In this document: positions 17,291-25,452 of the stretch, in pieces
How the letters are laid out: each line of letters starts with the position of its first letter
How positions within the stretch are numbered: position 1 is the first letter of the stretch
DNA from: Clostridium estertheticum subsp. estertheticum
GTDB taxonomy: Bacteria > Bacillota > Clostridia > Clostridiales > Clostridiaceae
Length of the DNA stretch: 64,000 nt
Assembly: GCF_001877035.1 (NCBI RefSeq)
Contig: NZ_CP015756.1
Coordinates: 4,517,001-4,581,000, forward strand
Direction: 5' to 3'
Program-made: the position numbers and the translations under genes
The notes under the pieces: generated by a model
Databases searched by the model: none
What the model saw: only the letters and a program-made list of their open reading frames with translations
Told to the model about the DNA's origin: nothing

Positions 17291-18108
17291 GCCTTTACTC
17301 TCTCCTTTAATGTTACTTTTTTAGTTTGTCTTCTCTTTATTATTTGAACAAGTACATTTTTAAGCTTATCCTTGTCATAGTTTCTCATTAATCTTCCATT
17401 CATTGCAAGAGAAATAGTGCCTGTTTCTTCTGATACTATTATTGTTAAAGCATCTGAAGTTTCTGTTACTCCTATTGCTGCTCTATGCCTTGTTCCAAGC
17501 TTTTTGCTTATTTTATCACTATTAGTTAAAGGCAGAAAACACCCTGCAGCTATTATTCTATCATTTCTTATTACTGTAGCTCCATCATGAAGGGGAGTGT
17601 TAACTACAAATATATTTTCTAATAAGGCTGCAGATATTACAGCATCTAGAGTATTTCCTGTTTTAATTATTTCCCCAATACCTGTTCTTTGTTCTATTAC
17701 TATTAGTGCACCTGTTTTGCTTTTCGATAATATTTCAACAGCATTAACAATTTCAGTTATAACCTTCTCCATTACCTCTTCATCTTCAAATATGTGCTTA
17801 TCAGCAAAAGCCGTTCTTCCAATATGCTCTAAGGCTCTTCTTATCTCTGGTTGAAAGATGATAACAATAGTTAAAACACCAATTGTTATTGTTTTGTTTA
17901 ATATCCAGTTTAATACTGTTAAATTAAGAAACTGACTTATTGGAATAAGTACAAAAATAAAAATAATTCCTTTTAATAACTGTATAGCTCTTGTTTCCTT
18001 CATTAGCATGTAACTTTTGTAAAATATAAAAGCCACCACTAGTATATCTAGAATTGAATATACACTTATATTTTTGATCGTGTTCATAATCAACTTATAT
18101 ACTTCCAT
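17263..18108 (-). CDS. cdaA: Diadenylate cyclase CdaA
   Basis: CdaA makes cyclic di-AMP from two ATP at the membrane; c-di-AMP controls potassium/osmolyte uptake and wall integrity. Three N-terminal membrane segments (about residues 15-35, 43-60 and 70-88) precede a DAC domain with the catalytic DGA (residues 175-177, in LHDGATVI) and RHR (207-209, in GTRHRAAIG) motifs. ATG 18108 is preferred over a GTG three codons earlier because AGAGGGG is 10 nt from the ATG but only about 1 nt from the GTG. This gives 281 residues, normal for the family. It is the first gene of the cdaA-cdaR-oxidoreductase unit. A predicted c-di-AMP riboswitch lies 1.4 kb away. Confidence 0.96.
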   Translation of the reverse strand: MEVYKLIMNTIKNISVYSILDILVVAFIFYKSYMLMKETRAIQLLKGIIFIFVLIPISQFLNLTVLNWILNKTITIGVLTIVIIFQPEIRRALEHIGRTAFADKHIFEDEEVMEKVITEIVNAVEILSKSKTGALIVIEQRTGIGEIIKTGNTLDAVISAALLENIFVVNTPLHDGATVIRNDRIIAAGCFLPLTNSDKISKKLGTRHRAAIGVTETSDALTIIVSEETGTISLAMNGRLMRNYDKDKLKNVLVQIIKRRQTKKVTLKERVKAWIKNGKNN

Positions 18109-18343
18109 AAAGCTCACACCCCTCTACTAAAACTCTTACTTCCAATTATACACTATGCTTTGCTTTATTAGTACATATTATAAGTTAATTTTATTGTAAC
18201 AATTAAGCCTATGTTAAAATTTATTATATTAAATGTATAATACTTTTAAATTTAAAATAGTATAATTCTGCAATTTAACTAGAATAATATATGTATCATA
18301 TTAATATAAGAATATAATGAAATTATTGAAGGAGTGAATTATT

Positions 18344-19366
18344 TTGGGTATAAATAAAAATATTATAAATACTAGTAACAAGAGAAAAAACCTTAAACTA
18401 ATAATTTTTTTATCAACTATTTTGCTCTCCATAGGTATTTTCTTGATTTGTCACTATTCATCTATAACTAATGTATATAGTTCCTATAAAACCACTTTAA
18501 TAACCAACATTAACGGTATAAATGATGTCAATAAAAATGTATCCCAATTTAATAGCAATAAAACAATAGATGTTGACTATGCAAAAAAACAATTACCTAA
18601 AATTATTAATGATTTATCTGTCTTTAAAGCTAATTTATCAAATTCACAGCCTACTACTAAATATAAAAAAGATAACGATAATTTAAAATCTGGCCTAGAT
18701 AAAAATTTATTAATATATAGACAGACTTTAGCAATTTTAAATAATCCTTCTGGAAATGATGTAGAAACGTCTATGGAGAATCTTAAAACTTTTAGAAATG
18801 ACTGCATAAATTTTTATTCATTAATAGATGTTCATAATGCTTCAATATCACTGCCAAAAATCTCTTTAACTTTCATTGATAATATTCTTGATTACAGTGA
18901 TACCGCTGTAATGATAAAAAAGGAAACAGTTCTTAAGTCACGTCAAAACCAAGAATTTATAAGTGATATTGATGGTCTATCCACTGATTTCTTAAATATT
19001 AAAAGTAATCTTTACTCATATACAATAAAAGTGAGAAAAAAAGAGATGTCCTATTATAATCTTTCAAAACTAGTTGATGATGATTTCTCAAAACTAAACA
19101 ATCTTAAAAGTACATTTAAAATTTTAACTGTTCCTACCTCCGCAATTCCCACTTATGAATCCTTCAAAATTTTATTAGATAAATACGAAAGTTACTTAAG
19201 TGATTTCAAAATTGCTATGACAAATGAAAATTCTAAAACTTCAAATGCATCGATAACTCCGAAAGTATTGGAATCTTTATATACTTCGTCTAATAAACTA
19301 TTTAAGGACGTAGAAACTTCATATGCTAATTATATTAAATCCTATACTGATCTAAAAAATCAATAA
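18344..19366 (+). CDS. Membrane-anchored helical protein of unknown function
   Basis: 340 residues: a basic N-terminus, one membrane anchor at about residues 17-38 (KLIIFLSTILLSIGIFLICH), then a long polar, helix-prone extracytoplasmic region rich in Asn, Lys, Ser and Leu. The TTG start at 18344 is supported by AAGGAG 9 nt upstream. No family recognised and no lipobox cysteine in the expected position. It is divergent from cdaA and lies directly before the c-di-AMP riboswitch region, but is not itself preceded by the riboswitch. A structural or sensory role at the cell surface is possible; this is inference. Confidence 0.75.
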   Translation: MGINKNIINTSNKRKNLKLIIFLSTILLSIGIFLICHYSSITNVYSSYKTTLITNINGINDVNKNVSQFNSNKTIDVDYAKKQLPKIINDLSVFKANLSNSQPTTKYKKDNDNLKSGLDKNLLIYRQTLAILNNPSGNDVETSMENLKTFRNDCINFYSLIDVHNASISLPKISLTFIDNILDYSDTAVMIKKETVLKSRQNQEFISDIDGLSTDFLNIKSNLYSYTIKVRKKEMSYYNLSKLVDDDFSKLNNLKSTFKILTVPTSAIPTYESFKILLDKYESYLSDFKIAMTNENSKTSNASITPKVLESLYTSSNKLFKDVETSYANYIKSYTDLKNQ

Positions 19367-19450
19367 GTCTATATTATTCATTTTACACTGCTTTATGTTA
19401 TATAATAAAATATTAATGTATTATTTTCACACTATAGGTAATACTATATT

Positions 19451-19551
19451 AGCCGAAGTAAAAAATACGCGGAGGAACCAAGCATCTGGGGTGAATCACT
19501 AATTGTGTAGGTTAAACCTTTCCCGAACCCGTCAGCTAACTCCGCAGGCAA
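19451..19551 (+). promoter_or_regulatory. ydaO-type cyclic di-AMP riboswitch
   Basis: The transcript contains the conserved blocks of the ydaO/yuaA aptamer in order: GCCGAAG, CGCGGAGGAACCAAG, TGGGGTGAATCAC, TAGGTTAAACC, then CCCGAACCCGTCAGCTAAC and TCCGCAGGC. This class binds c-di-AMP and usually turns expression off. Here the aptamer ends right at the AAAGGAG RBS of the hydrolase gene; no terminator hairpin with a T-run fits between, so control at translation or through an upstream structure is likely (inference). ydaO elements commonly precede wall hydrolase and potassium transporter genes. Confidence 0.93.
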
Positions 19552-19566
19552 AAGGAGAGAAAAAAT

Positions 19567-20124
19567 ATGAAAAAGCTTACTTTTTTATCATGTATGATGC
19601 TAACATTATTTTTAGCATTTCCTAGTTTAAGCGTAAGTGGTGAACATTTGTATTCATTTGGATCAGAAAGTAAAGATTTATATAATGAACAAGTAGAGGC
19701 AGTAGAAGTATTTAATAAGTCAAATAGCTCAATTTGTATTACCGATAATGATATTTATTTAATGTCTCAAGTTGTATATGCTGAGAGTTGTGGCGAGCCT
19801 GATAGTGGCAAACTTGCCGTAGCATCAGTTATATTAAATCGTGCTAGTGATAGTCATTTCCCAAAATCTATTTCCGGTGTTATTAATCAAAAGAATGCTT
19901 TCTCTTGTGTTAAAAATGGAAAGGTATATCACAATGGCAAATCAAATGTTATCCCTGATTCAGCCTGTTACACTGCAGTACTAGATGCATTAAAGGGTAA
20001 AGATCCTACTTATAATGCTGTTTTCTATTATAATCCCGAAATAGCTACTTCAGGATGGATGAAAAGTATAAACAAAACGAATATAAAGACAATAGGAAAT
20101 CACGTTTTCTTTGTAGTTAAATAA
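19567..20124 (+). CDS. Secreted SleB/CwlJ-type cell wall hydrolase
   Basis: 185 residues with a signal peptide (MKKLTFLSCMMLTLFLAFPS, cleavage probably near residue 25) and a Hydrolase_2 domain from about residue 57. The proposed catalytic Glu is in VVYAESCGE, followed by SVILNRASDSHFPKSI, NAFSCVKNGK and the C-terminal TIGNHVFF. Family members are lytic transglycosylase-like enzymes cutting peptidoglycan in vegetative growth or spore cortex lysis. There is no LysM or SPOR wall-binding domain. The c-di-AMP riboswitch directly upstream argues for a role in growth-phase wall turnover linked to turgor, rather than germination. RBS AAAGGAG, 9 nt before ATG. Confidence 0.92.
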   Translation: MKKLTFLSCMMLTLFLAFPSLSVSGEHLYSFGSESKDLYNEQVEAVEVFNKSNSSICITDNDIYLMSQVVYAESCGEPDSGKLAVASVILNRASDSHFPKSISGVINQKNAFSCVKNGKVYHNGKSNVIPDSACYTAVLDALKGKDPTYNAVFYYNPEIATSGWMKSINKTNIKTIGNHVFFVVK

Positions 20125-20144
20125 AAAAATATAAATTCTAAAAT

Positions 20145-20184
20145 TAAAACCAGACAGTTAACTTTCGCTAACTACCTGGTTTTA
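20145..20184. terminator. Bidirectional terminator
   Basis: AAAACCAG-CAGTTA (20146-20160) pairs with TAACT-CTGGTTTT (20169-20183) around a TTTCG-type loop, flanked by A and T runs. It lies between the convergent hydrolase and thioredoxin reductase genes. Confidence 0.8.
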
Positions 20185-20220
20185 TTAATTATATTGATAA
20201 ATTAAAATTCATTTATATTT

Positions 20221-21090
20221 CTATTTATTTACATGTAACTTATCCACATAAGAAACAGCAGATAATGCTGCTACTAAACCTTCTCCTGCAGATTTCATAT
20301 ATTGATATGGTGTGCCAGTACAATCTCCTGCTGCATAACATCCATCTATACTTGTTTTCATATCTCTATCGACCTTTATATGACCATTCTCAATCTCAAT
20401 ACCTGGTACTAATTGACTCGGAGATACGCTGTCTCTTAACATAAAAATACCATCTGTAGCTATTTCACCTTGATCTAAAATCATCTTAGTAACCACATCA
20501 TCTCCAACTATTTTTAAAGGCTTGTTATTTATAATTTCTACATTTTCATTTAAATTATATTCACCTTTATACATTGGTATATAATATGTTTTTCCACTTA
20601 ACTCACTTACATAATTAGCTTCTTCGACGCTTTCTTTATTATAACCAACTATAACAACTGTTTTCCCCTTATATAATGGAGCATCACAGGTAGCACAATA
20701 TCCTACTCCTTTTCCTAAGAATTCTTCTTCCCCTATTAATGGCTTAGTATATTCTATACCTGTAGCTAATATTATAGCTTTAGCCTCATATACTTTTTCA
20801 TTTACCATCAGAGCAAAATAATCCCCCATAGCATAAACATTGTTTATTTTTTCATTTACAATCTTTACACCCATATCCTTGATATGATCTGCAAATTTGT
20901 TTTTAAGCTCAGTTCCCGTAAGGTTATAAAGGCCTAAATAATTATTTACCTTTGCCGCTTTTGTTAATTTAGGACTCAGATCTTTATTCCCAAAGATTAC
21001 TATGTTTTTATTTCTTATTTTAGCATTAATTGCCGCCTCTAGCCCTGCTGGACCTGTTCCAATTATAGCTATATCATATCTCTCGCTCAT
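20221..21090 (-). CDS. trxB: Thioredoxin reductase-like flavoprotein, probably ferredoxin-dependent (FFTR type)
   Basis: 289 residues: FAD-binding GTGPAG (11-16), redox pair Cys132-Ala-Thr-Cys135 and FAD-end motif AAGDCTG. The start is ATG 21090 because GGAGGAG precedes it at 7 nt; the frame is open 11 codons upstream without an RBS. The pyridine-nucleotide domain is degenerate: where NADPH-dependent enzymes have GGGxSA there is GYNKES (149-154), and where they have HRRxxxRA there is YYIPMYKGE (169-177). Loss of both is the hallmark of ferredoxin-dependent flavin thioredoxin reductases described from C. acetobutylicum. It therefore probably reduces thioredoxin using ferredoxin, not NADPH (inference). 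trxA lies 180 nt upstream. Confidence 0.88.
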   Translation of the reverse strand: MSERYDIAIIGTGPAGLEAAINAKIRNKNIVIFGNKDLSPKLTKAAKVNNYLGLYNLTGTELKNKFADHIKDMGVKIVNEKINNVYAMGDYFALMVNEKVYEAKAIILATGIEYTKPLIGEEEFLGKGVGYCATCDAPLYKGKTVVIVGYNKESVEEANYVSELSGKTYYIPMYKGEYNLNENVEIINNKPLKIVGDDVVTKMILDQGEIATDGIFMLRDSVSPSQLVPGIEIENGHIKVDRDMKTSIDGCYAAGDCTGTPYQYMKSAGEGLVAALSAVSYVDKLHVNK

Positions 21091-21302
21091 ACTTTCTCCT
21101 CCTCTTGTTTTTCTTTGATACACAATAATTAACAGTTTATCTTTATCATTAGTAAATATTCCAAACCTTTAAAAATGGAGATATTTATTTAAATTATAAA
21201 AATTTAAATTATCTATCTCCAAAATACTTTACTAACTATATATGTTATTTTATTGTTTTATTTTTTTCTAAGTACTATTATGCCTTGATGGTATTTAAAA
21301 TT

Positions 21303-21620
21303 TTATAAATTTTTCTCTATTACTTTCTTAAGCTCAGCTTTTGGTCTAAATCCTACTAATGTTTCTTTAACAGAATCTTTATTAAATACCATAACTGTTG
21401 GAATACTTGAAATTTTGTATGTTGATGCAGTTATAGGACTTTCATCCACATTTATTTTAGCAAATTTAACATTTGTCCCCATTTCTTTTGCTAATTCTTC
21501 AATTACTGGACTTAACATTTTACAAGGTCCACACCAAGGTGCCCAAAAATCAACTACAACTATGTTATCTGAATTTCCTATTTCTTCATTAAAATTTATA
21601 TCATTAACTTCTTTTATCAT
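21303..21620 (-). CDS. trxA: Thioredoxin
   Basis: 105 residues with the canonical active site FWAPWCGPCKML (Cys30, Cys33) and the cis-Pro motif SSIPTVMVF. It is a cytoplasmic disulfide reductant for ribonucleotide reductase, peroxiredoxins and others. ATG 21620 follows TGGAGG. It is first in the trxA-trxB pair. A near-consensus promoter (21672-21700) and a CsoR-like palindrome (21640-21656) lie directly upstream, so this gene is probably regulated by a metal- or persulfide-responsive repressor (inference). Confidence 0.96.
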   Translation of the reverse strand: MIKEVNDINFNEEIGNSDNIVVVDFWAPWCGPCKMLSPVIEELAKEMGTNVKFAKINVDESPITASTYKISSIPTVMVFNKDSVKETLVGFRPKAELKKVIEKNL

Positions 21621-21639
21621 ATTATTACCTCCATTTATT

Positions 21640-21656
21640 ATACCCCGCTAGGGTAT
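21640..21656. promoter_or_regulatory. CsoR/CstR-like operator candidate
   Basis: ATACCCCGCTAGGGTAT has perfect 6-bp arms (ATACCC/GGGTAT) around a 5-nt centre. This closely resembles operators of CsoR-family repressors (B. subtilis CsoR site TACCCTACGGGGGTA). It lies between the trxA promoter and its RBS, where a bound repressor would block transcription. No csoR gene is in the window. Confidence 0.6.
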
Positions 21657-21671
21657 GTTTATATTGTTATT

Positions 21672-21700
21672 ATTGTATACCTTATACTGTTACTAGTCAA
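21672..21700 (-). promoter_or_regulatory. Sigma-A promoter for trxA
   Basis: TTGACT (21695-21700) and TACAAT (21672-21677) with a 17-nt spacer. The predicted start, near 21665, lies just upstream of the CsoR-like palindrome. Confidence 0.75.
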
Positions 21701-21843
21701 TAATATTGCAAATTGACTTCTTCTATATCGATATTTTTAAAATGTGTAACAGGGTTATGAAATTTGTGTTACATATTTTAAAATTAGTATACCCAAAGTA
21801 AATCTTAAAGATGTCTATTACACCTTTGTTATGTCATTTATTT

Positions 21844-23109
21844 TTATATACCCAATATTTTCTTTACTATCGAGTTTTTATATAACGAATCCGGAAATTG
21901 TTCTACTAATTTTTCAGCATAAAGTTTTGCTTTATTTGAATCTACATCTTTGTTTATTAAAACTAAATTATATAAGACTTCCTCGGTGTAACTTCCACTA
22001 GGAAATTGTTTTAAAACAAACTCATAGTATTTAACAGCATTTTGAAAGTCAGAACTAGCTTTATAACTTACTGCTAACATGTAAAGTATATGTTCTTGTA
22101 AATAATCCCCTTTAGAATATGGTAATGCGTATAAGAAATACTTTTGAGCTTTAGTATACTCTTTATCCTTTGTATAACCTACACCTTTATTATAAAAGTA
22201 TAATACTCCCTCTTTTTTTATAATTTCTTCACCTTTTACCATAAGTAACTTATCATTCATACCTAAATCAGCTTTGTTCCATCTATTAACATATGAAACT
22301 ATTTGCTCCATATTGTTATTCTCTATGCTTATCTTAAATTGTTCTCGTGGGAATTGTTCAAGTTTTTGCACTTTATTTCCTACCACTTTTGTACCCAATT
22401 TATCTAAATTAGTGTTCTTTTTAATTTCTACTAATTTGTCATTTCCCTTTATTAATAAGATTCCACTTTGTAGTTTTTGCGCACCCATTGTTGAAATATG
22501 TTTTATATTGTAAATGTTGTTTTTGCCTATAAATATCACAGTTATAATTAATAATATACTCGCGGTAACTGCACCTATTTTCACATAATTTATTTTTCTC
22601 TTTAAACTTCCATATTTTATTAATGTCTGCTTGTTAATACTCGCCTCGGCATTCTTCTTGTCTACTTTTATAACCTCATTTATATATTGTAATGCTTTAT
22701 CATATTCACCTTGCTTTATATAACAAAGACTTATGTTGTTATTCACATTTATAAAATTAAAGTCACTATCTTGACACTGTTTTAAAGTTTCTAAAGCCTC
22801 ACATATGTTTAATTGCTTTATTAACTCCAATGAATTTATATATAATTGTAATCTTTTCTTATCTCTCAAACTATCGGATAGGTACTTCTTCGATACTTTA
22901 TCATTATTCCGTTTATAATTGATATCCCACATTTTCTTAGCATTTTCTAAATCACCTTTTAGATAATATAAAATACCCTTTAAATTTAAAGCAGCAGCAT
23001 TTGTACTCTTTAAAGAAATACTTTTTTCACAAAGATCTAACGCCTTGTCTATATATCCATCATTGTACTTATTCATTGCTTTTACATATATTTTCCCTGA
23101 TTTATCCAT
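21844..23109 (-). CDS. TPR-repeat membrane protein
   Basis: 421 residues: N-terminal tetratricopeptide repeats (about 5-70 and 110-155, e.g. AAALNLKGILYYLKGDLENA), one membrane helix near 176-193 (VGAVTASILLIITVIFIG-like; the actual segment starts KIGAVTASILL), and a C-terminal part with further TPR-like repeats (300-415). The topology suggests a cytoplasmic N-terminal TPR domain and an outside C-terminal domain like YbgF/outer-scaffold proteins, used for protein-protein contacts. The specific role is unknown. The RBS AAAGGTG precedes ATG 23109. It is a single gene between trxA and cwlD. Confidence 0.85.
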   Translation of the reverse strand: MDKSGKIYVKAMNKYNDGYIDKALDLCEKSISLKSTNAAALNLKGILYYLKGDLENAKKMWDINYKRNNDKVSKKYLSDSLRDKKRLQLYINSLELIKQLNICEALETLKQCQDSDFNFINVNNNISLCYIKQGEYDKALQYINEVIKVDKKNAEASINKQTLIKYGSLKRKINYVKIGAVTASILLIITVIFIGKNNIYNIKHISTMGAQKLQSGILLIKGNDKLVEIKKNTNLDKLGTKVVGNKVQKLEQFPREQFKISIENNNMEQIVSYVNRWNKADLGMNDKLLMVKGEEIIKKEGVLYFYNKGVGYTKDKEYTKAQKYFLYALPYSKGDYLQEHILYMLAVSYKASSDFQNAVKYYEFVLKQFPSGSYTEEVLYNLVLINKDVDSNKAKLYAEKLVEQFPDSLYKNSIVKKILGI

Positions 23110-23321
23110 AATTTCACCTTTTATTTCATATATTTATAATTACACCAATTATATCATAGGATTTGTTTTTTTTAATATAATCATCCATAATAAAAAAATG
23201 TAATTTAAATTCATAACCTTGTAGCAAAATTTCTGATCCCTCATATTATGATAGGTATCAATAAAGAAAAGGAAGTTTTAAGATTAGTTAATCCATACCT
23301 AATGTTATTCAAAAAATACAA

Positions 23322-23361
23322 ACTAAAAAGACATATTGTTTTAATAATATATCTCTTTAGT
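23322..23361 (-). terminator. Probable terminator after cwlD
   Basis: 23322-23337 pairs with 23346-23361 (16 positions, ACTAAA/TTTAGT outer arms, two wobble or mismatched positions) around an 8-nt loop, followed on the minus strand by TTGTATTTTTTG. It lies about 40 nt after the cwlD stop. Confidence 0.55.
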
Positions 23362-23402
23362 CTGCAATTAAAAGAATTCTAAAAACACCTCAATATAATT
23401 GT

Positions 23403-24119
23403 TTATTCCTGTAAATTGTTTTTATAAAATTCGCATATTGATTTACTTATTGATCCTGCTATTTTCCCTTGATACTCATCAGACTTTAATTTTTGTTCTT
23501 CCTCATAATTTGATAAGAATCCACATTCCACTATGACACTCGGCATAACATCATTCTCCCTTAATATCTTATAAGAACTTTTAGCAGCTTTAGGTACTCT
23601 CTTATTATTAGAATCTAAATCCACCTTAAAATTTTTCTGAATTGCACTCGCCAATATAGAACTATCTTTATAATTTGAATACCATACTTGTGCTCCATAA
23701 TATTTGCTCTCGGTAAAATAATTCAAATGAATGCTAACAAACATATCACAGTTGCTGGACTTTTTTAAATCACACCTCTTTTTTAAATCTTCACGATACT
23801 TCTCTCTTATAGTCCCCTTATTTGAATAAAGCCCTTTATCATCCTCTCTTGTCATAACTACCTCATATCCTGCCTTTTGCAAACTAGCCTTAAGTTTTGT
23901 TGCTATAATTAAATTGATGTTTTTTTCTATCGTCCCCTCCTTAGAGCTAGTTCCACCATCCATTCCCCCATGACCAGAATCAATAAGTATTTTTTTATTA
24001 CCTAGTTGATTAGAATTCATAGTTTCTTTTGCAATCCCTATATTTATACCTATAAAACTTACCATTCCTATAGCAATTACCATGACAATAGCTATCATTT
24101 TATTATTTCTGTACTTCAA
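23403..24119 (-). CDS. cwlD: N-acetylmuramoyl-L-alanine amidase CwlD
   Basis: An Amidase_3 zinc amidase of about 238 residues with an N-terminal signal-anchor (MIAIVMVIAIGMVSFIGI). Zinc ligands are visible in DSGHGGMDGG (His), EGTIEKNINL (Glu) and VSIHLNYF (His), and the catalytic Glu in VIVECGFLSN. CwlD removes peptide side chains to start muramic-delta-lactam formation in the spore cortex, which germination lytic enzymes later recognise. I prefer the TTG at 24119 (AAAGGA at 8 nt); an ATG three codons earlier is almost on the RBS. Length is normal. Confidence 0.92.
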   Translation of the reverse strand: MKYRNNKMIAIVMVIAIGMVSFIGINIGIAKETMNSNQLGNKKILIDSGHGGMDGGTSSKEGTIEKNINLIIATKLKASLQKAGYEVVMTREDDKGLYSNKGTIREKYREDLKKRCDLKKSSNCDMFVSIHLNYFTESKYYGAQVWYSNYKDSSILASAIQKNFKVDLDSNNKRVPKAAKSSYKILRENDVMPSVIVECGFLSNYEEEQKLKSDEYQGKIAGSISKSICEFYKNNLQE

Positions 24120-24269
24120 TTCACCCATCCTTTTATTTATTGCTATGTGTAATTTTATTCAACGGTTCATTGATTTATTATTGTTTAAGTACTCAAAAAA
24201 GAATAAATACACCACTCTAATTTTATAACATATTATATAACATAATATATTATTTAAAGAGGTGATTTA

Positions 24270-24926
24270 ATGTATAATCTTAAACCTAAAACATTTGATT
24301 TTGAATCAGTCCAAGGAATTTCTAAAAAACAACTAGACGAACATTATAAATTGTATACAGGTTATGTAACCAAATTAAACGAAATTTGGAATACTCCATA
24401 CACACCTGATAATTATAATGATAGTAACCCCACTTATTCTAAAATGCGTTCTTTAAAACGAGGCGAAACATACTCATTAAACGGCGTAAAACTCCATAAT
24501 CTATACTTTGAAAATATGACCGGAGGCAATAACACACCTTATGGTCCAATATTTAATGCTATAATAAATCAATTTTTATCCTATGATAATTTTATTTCAT
24601 ACCTTACAAACGTAGGATTATCAATGAGGGGTTGGGCAGTACTTACCCTTGATCTACTTGATAACAGTTTGCACATAGTAGGAAGTGATTCACATGATAA
24701 TGGTGCAGTATGGCTTTCTTGTCCAATACTCATAATGGATGTTTACGAGCATGCATACTTTATGGATTTTGGTACAAATAGAAAAAAATACATTTCTACA
24801 TTTATTGAGAATATAAATTGGAATGTTTTAAATGAAAGATTCGAGAGATATATTTCTCCCCTTAAGTCTATGGATATGATGTCAAAGAATATTAAAAAAA
24901 ACAGATATTATCCTTATTCTTATTAA
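24270..24926 (+). CDS. Fe/Mn superoxide dismutase-family protein
   Basis: 218 residues with the SOD fold. The four expected metal ligands are present: His25 (LDEHYKLYTGYV), His76 (LHNLYFENM), Asp157 and His161 (DVYEHAYFMDFG). However, the N-terminal domain is divergent from ordinary SodA: the usual HHxxY helix pattern reads EHYKLY, and residues 40-70 form a Pro/Asn/Tyr-rich insertion. Clostridial spores carry SOD-like coat proteins of this type, and the neighbour is cwlD, so a spore role is plausible (inference). It could also be an active SOD. RBS AAAGAGGTG before ATG. Confidence 0.85.
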   Translation: MYNLKPKTFDFESVQGISKKQLDEHYKLYTGYVTKLNEIWNTPYTPDNYNDSNPTYSKMRSLKRGETYSLNGVKLHNLYFENMTGGNNTPYGPIFNAIINQFLSYDNFISYLTNVGLSMRGWAVLTLDLLDNSLHIVGSDSHDNGAVWLSCPILIMDVYEHAYFMDFGTNRKKYISTFIENINWNVLNERFERYISPLKSMDMMSKNIKKNRYYPYSY

Positions 24927-24980
24927 AATAATCTCTAAATATCTACTAATTATTTGCTAATTACGTTTCAATTTTTTTAT

Positions 24981-25023
24981 AAAAAAAAAAACCCTACAAA
25001 CATAAATGTTTGAAGGGTTTTCA
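24981..25023 (-). terminator. Terminator of the rplM-rpsI operon
   Basis: ACCCTACAAACA (24991-25002) pairs with TGTTTGAAGGGT (25008-25019), followed on the minus strand by a run of about ten T. It starts 13 nt after the rpsI stop. Confidence 0.88.
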
Positions 25024-25035
25024 ACTTTACTATTA

Positions 25036-25428
25036 TTATCTCTTTGAGAATTGAGATGCTCTTCTTGCTTTTTTAAGACCGTATTTCTTTCTTTCTGTCA
25101 TTCTAGGATCTCTTGTTAAGAATCCTGCTTTTTTAAGTTCTGGTCTTAAAGTTAGATCAGCTTTTAATAAAGATCTAGAGATACCATGTCTTATTGCTCC
25201 AGCTTGACCTGTATATCCACCACCATTAACATTAACTAAAACATCAAATTTATCTTTAGTTCCAGTTAATACTAACGGCTGGTTAACTATAAGAATTAAA
25301 GTTTCTAATCCAAAATAGTTTTCTATAGCTCTTTTATTTATAATAATTTTACCTTCTCCAGGTACAAGTCTTACTCTAGCAACTGATGTTTTTCTTCTTC
25401 CTGTTCCTATATATTGAACCTTTGCCAT
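25036..25428 (-). CDS. rpsI: 30S ribosomal protein S9
   Basis: 130 residues, full length. S9 of the small subunit; its C-terminal tail (RRASQFSKR) reaches the P-site tRNA. The N-terminal [14 protein letters not shown] and [20 protein letters not shown] are family signatures. It lies 25 nt after rplM in the standard rplM-rpsI pair and has a GGAGG RBS. Confidence 0.97.
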   Translation of the reverse strand: MAKVQYIGTGRRKTSVARVRLVPGEGKIIINKRAIENYFGLETLILIVNQPLVLTGTKDKFDVLVNVNGGGYTGQAGAIRHGISRSLLKADLTLRPELKKAGFLTRDPRMTERKKYGLKKARRASQFSKR

Positions 25429-25452
25429 TATATATCCTCCCTTCGAATCTAA

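Noticed and set aside
23250-23384. 44-codon plus-strand frame starting at ATG 23250
   Set aside because: No RBS, and it runs through the probable cwlD terminator stem; likely chance in AT-rich sequence.
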